This document shows, in pieces, positions 22,204-28,703 of a DNA stretch of 28,703 nt. Position 1 is the stretch's first letter; each line of letters starts with the position of its first letter. Source of the DNA: JAAYCI01 sp964370195 (GTDB taxonomy: Bacteria; Bacillota; Clostridia; Oscillospirales; Ruminococcaceae); assembly GCA_964370195.1 (NCBI GenBank), contig CAYJIH010000022.1:1-28703 (forward strand), written 5' to 3'. Both the position numbers and the translations under genes were made by a program. The notes beneath the pieces were generated by a model. It searched no databases. It had not been told where the DNA came from and saw nothing but the letters and a program-made list of their open reading frames with translations.

Positions 22204-23481
22204 TTATTCAGCAACCGGTACAACATTTTTTGGTGCTGGGTTTTCTTCTTTTAATTTTTTGAGATAACGCATGAATAACAACGTGGCAAACACGGCGGCA
22301 ACGGCACAGCAGCCCTGCACAAAGTACCAAATTTGATAGCCTTGCAAGCCCGGATAGCCATCCAAAATGCGGCCGGCAATTTGTGGCACGAAGAAATCGG
22401 GGCTATAACCAATAACCGAGATGATGCCAACGGCACTGCCGGTAAGTGCAACAGGAACTTTGCCCACGTCCACAAGTGCCCAGTAAAGGCCACGCACCGA
22501 GTAAATGATGCACAAGTACAAAACAATCAACACAAAAGAGGCAATGGCCAACTGCGGGCTAACCGGCAAGAATGCCAATGTGAATAGAATCAAAGCGGCA
22601 ATAACGATGCCGTACACAATGGTTTTTACCGTACCCAATTTGTCGGACAAGAAGCTAACTACGATGATAACAAAGGGGCCAACGAACTGGGTAAAGGCGA
22701 AAAAGGCCGCCGATAACGTTTGTGACACTTGTTGTACGTCCACAAGGTAAGCTGTTACATACTGCTGCGAAGTGGAAACGATATACACAAGCATGATGAT
22801 GGCTGCCACATACCACAGTGCCGGTATTTTAAGCACTTCTTTTGCTTTACTTAGGGTTATTTTTTCATTTTCAGTTTGTTTTTGCACTTGTTTGTCCACA
22901 TCTTTAAGCACAAAGAAGGAAATGATGCACATGATGATGGACAAGGCGGCATATGTAACAAGCACAGCCGATAGGCCGCCGGCGCCTTCGCCAAAAGAGG
23001 AGAACGCCCAAAGGCAAATGGCAGAAAGCACAGCGATAGACAATTTACGTGCTGCCTCGAGGAAGCCGAAGAAGCCACCTTGCAAGTTTGCCGCCAAAAC
23101 ACGTGTAATTTTCAGCATTGGTGCCCAGAAGCTAAGGCTTGCCACAAGAGCAAGACATGTTTGGATGACAAGGACGATGGGGTAGGAGGGCAGTGTGGCA
23201 TAAACAAGGGCCAAAGCTGCCACGATGACATAGTTTACAACCATCAATTTGCGAAGATTAAAACGGTCGGCAATCCAGCCGCCAATGAGGTAGCCGGGCA
23301 TGGAAGCGAGGCCAAACAGTGAACTAATCCAGGCGATTTGGGTATGGTCTAGCCCAAATGCTTCTTGCATGGGAACGTAGTAAGACCACATGATGTATGG
23401 GGGGCCGTAGATGGTGCTGGCACCAAATGCAATAAACGCAATGATTAAAAGGTTAAACGCTACACTTTTCTTCTTTTGCAT
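22204..23481 (-). CDS. MFS transporter
   Basis: A 425-residue major facilitator with about 12 membrane helices. The loop between helices 2 and 3 has the family motif GGWIADRFNLRK (67-78). A long charged loop around residues 195-215 marks the middle of the protein, as expected. It starts with ATG behind caggagg, 30 bases after the class III aminotransferase, and is followed closely by the flavoprotein gene. The subgroup resembles sugar-phosphate or organic-anion carriers in general form, but the substrate cannot be read. Context suggests import of the compound processed by this cluster. Confidence 0.9.
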   Translation of the reverse strand: MQKKKSVAFNLLIIAFIAFGASTIYGPPYIMWSYYVPMQEAFGLDHTQIAWISSLFGLASMPGYLIGGWIADRFNLRKLMVVNYVIVAALALVYATLPSYPIVLVIQTCLALVASLSFWAPMLKITRVLAANLQGGFFGFLEAARKLSIAVLSAICLWAFSSFGEGAGGLSAVLVTYAALSIIMCIISFFVLKDVDKQVQKQTENEKITLSKAKEVLKIPALWYVAAIIMLVYIVSTSQQYVTAYLVDVQQVSQTLSAAFFAFTQFVGPFVIIVVSFLSDKLGTVKTIVYGIVIAALILFTLAFLPVSPQLAIASFVLIVLYLCIIYSVRGLYWALVDVGKVPVALTGSAVGIISVIGYSPDFFVPQIAGRILDGYPGLQGYQIWYFVQGCCAVAAVFATLLFMRYLKKLKEENPAPKNVVPVAE

Positions 23482-23511
23482 AAAAATTTCCTCCTGATAA
23501 TATACCCAATT

Positions 23512-24822
23512 TTATCCGTTTTCAATGTCCGTAAACGCTTCGTCCAAAATGCTCAAAGCTCTGTCGATGTATTCATCGCGGATGATAAGCGGCGGGCCCA
23601 CACGAATTACGTTTGTTTTTGGGCCACTTTTACCAAAAATACCACCCAGTTCTTTACAACGGTTGATGATACGAAGTGTTTCTTCCCCTGCGGGCTCTTT
23701 TGTTTCGGCATCGCGCACAAGCTCCATAGCAAGGAACAAACCCTGCCCACGCACGTCGCCAATCAGGCGATGTTTCTTTTGCAACTCTTCAATTCCTTTT
23801 CTAAACCGCTCGCCAGATTTTCTTGCCATGGCCGGAACGTCATGCTTTTGCATGTATTCAATGCTGGCAAGGCCGGCTGTTGCAGTAAAGGGGCTTGCAC
23901 CAAACGTTGCAAATGTAGGAATTTTCATCGCTTCGCCAATTTCATCTTTGGCCACAAAAGCGCCTAGTGGCATGCCATTGGCAATGCCTTTTGCCATTGT
24001 TAAAATGTCCGGTTTCATGCTGCTGTTGCTAGAGTAGAAGTTGTGCCCTGTGCGGCCAAAGCCACACTGCACTTCGTCTACAATGAGAAGGCCACCCGCT
24101 GCATGGGCTAACTCTTCCATCTTTTTAAGCCAAGCATCCGGCGGGGTGATAACACCACCAACACCTTGCACAGGCTCTACCACAATGGCTGCTATTTTAC
24201 CTCCTTTTTCTTGAATCAGTGCCTCTACATCTTGGGTACATTCTAAATTGCACCCGGGATAACTTTTGTTTTTAGGGCAGCGATAGCAATACCCGTTTTG
24301 GCCCACAGCCACATCTTGTTTTTCACAGCGTGCGTCCACCGCAAGAGAGGGCGACACGTTTGTACATACTACATCCAATAAGGTGCGGCCATGGTAGCCG
24401 TAACGCACCGGAACAATCAGCTCGTTGCCGGTGTACGTGCGTGCCAGCAAAATAGCACTGTCCACCGCTTCACTGCCAGAGTTTACAAAATAGCTTCTTT
24501 GCAGGCCCTCCGGCGTAATTTCAGCTATTTTCTCGGCCAATTTCAAAAGTGGCTCTGAGAAGAAGAAGGTGGAAACATGCTGCAAGGTGTCTAGCTGGCG
24601 ATGCAAACTTTCGTTAATTTCCGGGTTGCAATGCCCAAAGTTTGCCACCATAATGCCAGAAAAGCAGTCTACATATTCTTTGCCTTCCGTATCATATAAA
24701 AGCTCCATTTTCCCCTTCGAAAAAACCACGGGCTCGTCGTATAATTGGTGTCGCGCTTGCGCCATCAAATATTTTTGGCTCATCTCAACAGCTTGTGCCG
24801 ATGTGATATAGGACTCTTGCAT
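23512..24822 (-). CDS. Class III aminotransferase (AGXT2-like) with four-cysteine insert
   Basis: A 436-residue PLP enzyme of the class III (omega) group. Visible: NSGSEAVDSA (114-123) for phosphate binding, VDEVQCGFGRTG (248-259) with D249, and the PLP lysine K278 in TMAKGIANGMPLG. Between about 179 and 195 is CYRCPKNKSYPGC then C195, a CX2CX8CX3C set that occurs in a subset of alanine-glyoxylate/beta-amino-acid aminotransferases and may bind metal or a cluster. AGXT2-type enzymes use omega- or beta-amino acids such as beta-alanine or 3-aminoisobutyrate with pyruvate or glyoxylate. It is the first gene of its operon, with a near-perfect promoter, and is divergent from a GntR regulator. Confidence 0.88.
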   Translation of the reverse strand: MQESYITSAQAVEMSQKYLMAQARHQLYDEPVVFSKGKMELLYDTEGKEYVDCFSGIMVANFGHCNPEINESLHRQLDTLQHVSTFFFSEPLLKLAEKIAEITPEGLQRSYFVNSGSEAVDSAILLARTYTGNELIVPVRYGYHGRTLLDVVCTNVSPSLAVDARCEKQDVAVGQNGYCYRCPKNKSYPGCNLECTQDVEALIQEKGGKIAAIVVEPVQGVGGVITPPDAWLKKMEELAHAAGGLLIVDEVQCGFGRTGHNFYSSNSSMKPDILTMAKGIANGMPLGAFVAKDEIGEAMKIPTFATFGASPFTATAGLASIEYMQKHDVPAMARKSGERFRKGIEELQKKHRLIGDVRGQGLFLAMELVRDAETKEPAGEETLRIINRCKELGGIFGKSGPKTNVIRVGPPLIIRDEYIDRALSILDEAFTDIENG

Positions 24823-24888
24823 TGTTCGTGCCTCCTCATTTTTTGCATACTCTTCAGGTCATAGGATGACTGTGTCTCCGTGTTTCTA

Positions 24889-24918
24889 ATTATAGCCCTT
24901 CCACAAACTTGTTGTCAA
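24889..24918 (-). promoter_or_regulatory. Consensus sigma-A promoter of the aminotransferase operon
   Basis: On the minus strand a perfect TTGACA (24918-24913) and a perfect TATAAT (24894-24889) are 18 bases apart. The leader to the ATG is about 60 bases. Such a strong promoter next to a divergent regulator fits control by repression. Confidence 0.85.
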
Positions 24919-24923
24919 GAAAC

Positions 24924-24933
24924 AGTAGTTACT
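24924..24933. promoter_or_regulatory. Candidate GntR operator
   Basis: The imperfect palindrome AGTA-GT-TACT, with flanking aac and gtt, lies just upstream of the -35 box of the aminotransferase operon, in the region shared with the gntR-type gene. It contains a GT...AC pattern, as is common for GntR-family sites. It is a candidate only. Confidence 0.35.
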
Positions 24934-24998
24934 AAAGTTTTTCGTTGTTTTTTGTACAAATTACCAAATACATTTCTATTCACACCGCCATCTTAACA

Positions 24999-25027
24999 TT
25001 GACCTTTTTCAACCAGCACGGTATACT
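24999..25027 (+). promoter_or_regulatory. Predicted promoter of the GntR-family regulator
   Basis: TTGACC (24999-25004) and TATACT (25022-25027) are separated by 17 bases. Each box differs from consensus by one base. It lies about 75 bases before the start of the regulator gene. Confidence 0.8.
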
Positions 25028-25101
25028 ATAAATAATTAGAAGACACAAACAATCTTTTTCCGAAAATACGCGCACTTGTAATCAACATAGGAGTGTTTAT
25101 T

Positions 25102-25890
25102 TTGACAATCATAAAAAAGCAGCCCCTGTATAGCCAAGTGGCCCAAAAAATTTTAGAGCTATATTGCATGGACGAAACCGTTCGCACTTTGCCCTCTGAG
25201 GGGCAGCTTTCGGCCACTTTGGGCATTAGTAAAAACACAGTGCGGGAAGCGCTGGCAGAGCTTAGTACTCAAAAAATCATCACAAAAGTGCATGGCGTGG
25301 GCAACGTAGTGATGCACAGTGCGCTACGTATGAATTTCCGCATTGATTCTGATTCGGAATTTATGGACATTTTAACAAAGGCTGGTTACGTGCCAAGCAT
25401 TGTGCACACACCGGCAACACAGCTTTCGCCTGCAGACGAACACACATTTATTCCGGCTGGGCAGTACCTGTTTTATTCCGAGCTCATTTTGGCTTCCGGA
25501 ACAGCGGCATGCCAATCGGATATTTTTATTCCGTTTCGCGATGATGTTCCCTTTGATGAGGCATTGCAAACAAGAGAAAAGCCCAACATGTTCGAGTTCA
25601 TTCAAGAGTACACAGACGAAAATGTGGTGCATAGCAACGTTTTTATGTTTCCAAGTGTGTGCACCGGCGAAACCACTTTGGTATTCGGCCTAAAAGAAAA
25701 CACCCCCTTGTTAAAATGGAATGAAATTTATTACTCCTTAAAAGATATCCCCATTTGCTACGTGGTGGTCTCATTTAACCCGAACATTTTTCTGCCTTCC
25801 ATGGTACGTGGCGATTTTTTTGATAATACACAGCCACACATCAGGCCGTGTACTGTTGTAAAATCCCTCCAAAGCATTACAAACGTTTAA
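25102..25890 (+). CDS. GntR-family transcriptional regulator (HutC/UTRA type)
   Basis: A 262-residue regulator. Residues about 1-75 form a winged helix with the GntR hallmark LPSEGQLSATLGISKNTVREAL, followed by the wing (KVHGVGNVV). The rest is a ligand-binding domain like UTRA, ending with SFNPNIF. The TTG at 25102 is preferred because aggag (25089-25093) is 8 bases upstream; the GTG at 25093 lies inside that site. The gene is divergent from the aminotransferase operon and convergent with the reductase-amidohydrolase operon. It likely represses the first and perhaps the second in response to a pathway compound. Confidence 0.88.
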   Translation: MTIIKKQPLYSQVAQKILELYCMDETVRTLPSEGQLSATLGISKNTVREALAELSTQKIITKVHGVGNVVMHSALRMNFRIDSDSEFMDILTKAGYVPSIVHTPATQLSPADEHTFIPAGQYLFYSELILASGTAACQSDIFIPFRDDVPFDEALQTREKPNMFEFIQEYTDENVVHSNVFMFPSVCTGETTLVFGLKENTPLLKWNEIYYSLKDIPICYVVVSFNPNIFLPSMVRGDFFDNTQPHIRPCTVVKSLQSITNV

Positions 25891-25895
25891 AACAT

Positions 25896-25947
25896 AAAAA
25901 GCCCGTCCAGGCAATTCCTTTAAAAATTGCTTGGATGGGCTTTTTTT
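25896..25947. terminator. Bidirectional terminator between regulator and amidohydrolase
   Basis: A long stem (aaaaagcccgtccaggcaatt against aattgcttggatgggcttttttt, with few mismatches) has T-runs on both strands. It serves both convergent genes. Confidence 0.88.
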
Positions 25948-25964
25948 ATGTGCACAACAAACAC

Positions 25965-27335
25965 TTACAGTTTGATATTGGCATCTTTTACAAGTGCAGT
26001 GGCCGCCTGTGTGGCTGCTTTTAACACATCGGCTTCCGGCACAGTTTGCACCACATTGTCTTTTAGCACCCATTTTCCATTTACAAGCACACTTTCCACA
26101 CTAGCAGGGCTCGAAGAATACACCAGTGTTGCCACAGCGTCGTGCATGGGCACCGATTTTGGCGAGAGCAGGGGATTAAACACAAACAAATCGGCCTTTT
26201 TCCCAATTTCCAAAGAGCCCAAATCATGCTCGTGACCAATGGCCTTTGCGGCATGGATTGTGGCCATGGCCAATACATCATCTGCTGAAAGGGCAGTTGG
26301 ATCACAACTGGTTACTTTTTGCAACAAAACGCTTGTTTTTAGGCATTCCAGCATGTCGTTGTTGTTGTTGCTTGCGGCGCCATCGGTGGCAATGCTTAGG
26401 GTTACCCCTTCTTTATAGAGCATGGTAATGGGCGCCACACCGGAGGCAAGATACATGTTGCTTACCGGGTTGTACGAAACAGTAGCGCCTGTTTTTTTGG
26501 CAACTTCGCATTCTTTTTCTGTAAAAGTAACACAATGCACCATCACAAATTTTTCGTTGAGCAACCCAAGCTTTTCGCAAATGTCAAGCTCACTCATCTT
26601 ATGCAAAATCATAGAAGCCTCGGTGTCCCAAGGTGTTTCCGACATATGAGACGTCATACCAAGGCCCAGTTCCTTACATAAAGCCCCCGTTTTGGCAAGG
26701 CATTCTTCCGTGCATAGCCAAATGGCCGACGGTGCCATCCAAATTTCTATCATCCCTTGGTTTTTGAGGGCGTATTTTTCATGCAATCGGCGGCTTTCGT
26801 TTAAAATGGTGTCAATGTCTTCCATTTCTTCCGGTGTGGCCCAGCCTTGCTCTGCGCCTGTGTCTGCATAGCCACGTGCATACAAAAGGCGCATGCCGCA
26901 CTCAGAAAAAGCATCAATCACAGCATCGGCCGCAAATGGCACAATGTTGGCATACTGGTAGTCCATCATGGTGGTGGTGCCACTGCGAATCCCCTCTAAG
27001 GCGGCAATTTTGGCCCCGTAGGCAAGGTCCTCTGCTTTCATATGAATCATACACGGGCCTATCATTTCATTCAGCCATTCGAAGAGCGCCTTGTCTTTGC
27101 CAAGCCCTTTTAGCATGTTTTGGAACGAATGGATGTGTGTGTTGATGAGCCCCGGGAAAATGGCTTTCCCATTGCAATTTACCACTTGTTTTGCCTGTGG
27201 ATATTTACGGCGCAGTTCATCGCTTGGGCCGATATCGGCAATCTCATTGCCGTCAATGGCAATGGCACCATCTGTAAGCACCTCACGTGCTGCGTTCATG
27301 GTTATAATTTGGGCATGCTCTAACAATAAATCCAT
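25965..27335 (-). CDS. Metal-dependent amidohydrolase/deaminase (ATZ/TRZ, MtaD-like)
   Basis: A 456-residue amidohydrolase of the AtzA/TrzN/SsnA/MtaD group. Metal and catalytic residues are all visible: H67 and H69 in GLINTHIH, H230 and E233 in TSHMSET, H267 in VMVHCVTF and D318 in SIATDGAASNNNNDM. The C-terminal part holds the composite beta-sandwich block IGHEHDLGSLEIGKKAD. The pattern fits a deaminase that acts on an aromatic amine such as an adenine, guanine, triazine or pterin compound. The ATG has aaaaggagc upstream and is 29 bases after the RibD-like gene, so both form one operon. MTA/SAH deaminase is one possibility, but the context suggests catabolism. Confidence 0.88.
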   Translation of the reverse strand: MDLLLEHAQIITMNAAREVLTDGAIAIDGNEIADIGPSDELRRKYPQAKQVVNCNGKAIFPGLINTHIHSFQNMLKGLGKDKALFEWLNEMIGPCMIHMKAEDLAYGAKIAALEGIRSGTTTMMDYQYANIVPFAADAVIDAFSECGMRLLYARGYADTGAEQGWATPEEMEDIDTILNESRRLHEKYALKNQGMIEIWMAPSAIWLCTEECLAKTGALCKELGLGMTSHMSETPWDTEASMILHKMSELDICEKLGLLNEKFVMVHCVTFTEKECEVAKKTGATVSYNPVSNMYLASGVAPITMLYKEGVTLSIATDGAASNNNNDMLECLKTSVLLQKVTSCDPTALSADDVLAMATIHAAKAIGHEHDLGSLEIGKKADLFVFNPLLSPKSVPMHDAVATLVYSSSPASVESVLVNGKWVLKDNVVQTVPEADVLKAATQAATALVKDANIKL

Positions 27336-27364
27336 GCAGTTTGCTCCTTTTTATCGTTTTTTGG

Positions 27365-28309
27365 TTATTGGCAGGACGCCAAAATTTGCCGGGTAAAGAT
27401 AAACGTGTTTTCGTGTAAATTAATGGCCGCCAGCCGGCTTTCCGGATGTTTTTCAAATTCCGCCGGCATGTTTAACCCCAGCGTGAACGGCCCGCCGATA
27501 AACACGGTGGCATATGTAATAAAGAACTCGTGCAATAAGTTTTGCTTCATAAGTAGCCACATCAAGGTGGGCGATTCGTTTAAGATATGGTCTAGGCCGC
27601 CCTCCTTGGCCGCCTGCAAAAAGCCGTCCAAATCCGGGGTGCCGCCACTTCCAATGGAAAAAACAGCTGTTTTACCCATATTTTCGTATAAGGTTTTTAC
27701 CGAAAATGTTTCCATGTGATAAAACCCATTCCCCATATGTTCGCGTAGGTTTTCAAGGCCCTCTTCACTTGTAAAAATAACCACCGGCACCAAATCTTGG
27801 TGAAACAACACGTGGTGAAAGGGAATGTCGGTGCCATCTTTTGACACTACAATAGGGAACGGTTGCTCTTTTTTGTCTGGCATATGTTCTTTTCGTTGCT
27901 CCACAAGCTCTTCATCTAAAATGGTGGGGAAGGCATTGGCCTCTGCCTCCATTGTTTTGGTTCCAATCATAACGGCATCGCTGTAAGCACGCAACAAGTT
28001 CAGCACAAAATAATCCGACGTTGCACCCTCTTTGTTCAGTGAATGAGAATGCACAAGCATGTCGCCATCGGTGTTGTCTGGGTAGGCAAATTTGCCGTCT
28101 GCCGAAAAGGCAATGCTGGAAAACACATAAGGGTAGCGCGTGCCCGTGGGGAACTGCAACTTATAAAAGGCCTCTTCCACTTTTGGAAGGTACGCGTTTG
28201 GGCTGCTTTTGGCATTCAATTCGCTCATAAGCGCTTCATCTTTAAAAATGTTCGTGGTTTGAATTTCTTTCATTGAAAATTCCATGGTGGGTAAGGTAAG
28301 TTTTTCCAT
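27365..28309 (-). CDS. RibD C-terminal-type reductase (dihydrofolate reductase fold)
   Basis: A 314-residue protein with a RibD_C/dihydrofolate-reductase-like domain: FSSIAFSADGKFA (start of the domain), the SDAVMIGTKTMEAEAN block, SIGSGGTPDL, a partner of the usual GG-binding loop, and ESPTLMWLLMKQNLLHEFFITYATVFIGG near the end. The first about 50 residues are extra. Family members reduce a pyrimidine or pterin-type substrate with NADPH; RibD itself acts in riboflavin synthesis, but its deaminase half is absent. ATG 28309 follows aaggagg, while the frame is open farther upstream without reason. It precedes the amidohydrolase in one operon, so it may reduce a ring compound for later hydrolysis. 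Confidence 0.83.
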   Translation of the reverse strand: MEKLTLPTMEFSMKEIQTTNIFKDEALMSELNAKSSPNAYLPKVEEAFYKLQFPTGTRYPYVFSSIAFSADGKFAYPDNTDGDMLVHSHSLNKEGATSDYFVLNLLRAYSDAVMIGTKTMEAEANAFPTILDEELVEQRKEHMPDKKEQPFPIVVSKDGTDIPFHHVLFHQDLVPVVIFTSEEGLENLREHMGNGFYHMETFSVKTLYENMGKTAVFSIGSGGTPDLDGFLQAAKEGGLDHILNESPTLMWLLMKQNLLHEFFITYATVFIGGPFTLGLNMPAEFEKHPESRLAAINLHENTFIFTRQILASCQ

Positions 28310-28703
28310 TATAAGATCCTCCTTGTTTTGTATATTATGATACTTATCAAAATAAGCACATTGGTTGAAATCAAAATAGGCCCACATTAAAAATCGATAC
28401 CAAAGGCAGACCTCATCTAACATAAGCCCGCAAATATCACCACTTTGCCACCGGCAACCGGTGTTCGATATTTTCAAGCACCGCATCACAAACGGTTCTG
28501 TAAGCAGCAAGATGAAACCATCCACCAAAGCCGCCTTCCACAGCGCCAAAAAGGTGTGCTTTGCGGTTAAACGCCACGAGGTACAAACAAGATAGAAACA
28601 GATGGGGATAACGAGACACAAGCGCCAATGCCCCACTTTTTCGAAGCGTCACACAAAACCACTGTTTCCTGCATACAAAAGCATAAACCGCGTTGCACAA
28701 TCA
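28310..28703. other. Upstream region and unassigned window edge
   Basis: The left part is the leader of the RibD-like gene and contains a palindrome TGATA-CT-TATCA (28338-28349), which could be an operator. Beyond it, a minus-strand open frame of 87 codons (28700-28437) has codon use like its neighbours, but a TGA lies directly before its TTG start at the window edge, so it is either a small gene or a broken end of a larger one. I cannot assign a family. Confidence 0.3.

Noticed and set aside
23476..24037. Plus-strand open frames opposite the class III aminotransferase
   Set aside because: They mirror a well-supported enzyme gene and show no domain of their own.
27365..28636. Full 423-codon frame of the RibD-like gene
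   Set aside because: The first 109 codons look non-coding; ATG 28309 has a perfect aaggagg site and starts the family-like sequence.

Overview
The window looks like a chromosomal segment of an anaerobic Clostridia-type Bacillota. The reasons are strong AGGAGG-like ribosome binding sites with some TTG starts, compact operons, moderate base composition, and families typical of that group: a heterodimeric ABC exporter, an RsbV/RsbU-type partner-switching set, DUF975, DUF2156, a GntR/UTRA regulator and a decayed DUF4314/large serine recombinase element. No rRNA, tRNA or CRISPR array was seen. The species cannot be named from the sequence.

Layout. (1) 1-1292 is an integrative-element scar: a 79-bp tandem repeat whose unit holds a rho-independent terminator, a MITE-like inverted-repeat segment, a frameshifted DUF4314 gene and a large serine recombinase that has lost its middle. 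(2) 1349-9232 is the most unusual part. A minus-strand operon (GH3-family amide synthetase, then two ABC half-transporters) is divergent from an 840-residue protein that fuses an ATP-grasp ligase to a second GH3 domain. I read this as a possible locus for making and exporting an amide-linked small molecule; that is inference. (3) 9533-14243 is a plus-strand operon: an RsbV-like STAS protein, a MATE transporter carrying a C-terminal RsbW-like domain, a DUF2156 aminoacyl/acyltransferase-like protein, and a membrane sensor with a SpoIIE/PP2C phosphatase. This is a partner-switching set whose kinase-like part is on a transporter, with no sigma factor in the window. (4) 14244-16690 is a low-density zone: a DUF975 membrane protein and an IS5-like transposase remnant fused to the tail of an XRE-type regulator. 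(5) 16694-21393 holds nitrogen-metabolism genes: glutamate dehydrogenase, a class I/II aminotransferase, a GNAT acetyltransferase and two tandem class I glutamine amidotransferase paralogs. (6) 21564-28309 is a probable catabolic regulon around a GntR-family regulator. One operon has a class III aminotransferase with an added four-cysteine motif, an MFS transporter and an iron-sulfur-flavoprotein-like reductase. The other has a RibD-type reductase and an ATZ/TRZ-type amidohydrolase. The substrate is unknown; a nitrogen heterocycle is a reasonable guess.

The best candidates for undescribed biology are the GH3/ATP-grasp-GH3/ABC locus and the MATE-RsbW partner-switching operon next to it. Both neighbourhoods combine amide-bond or acyl-transfer enzymes with an exporter, so they may form one larger module.
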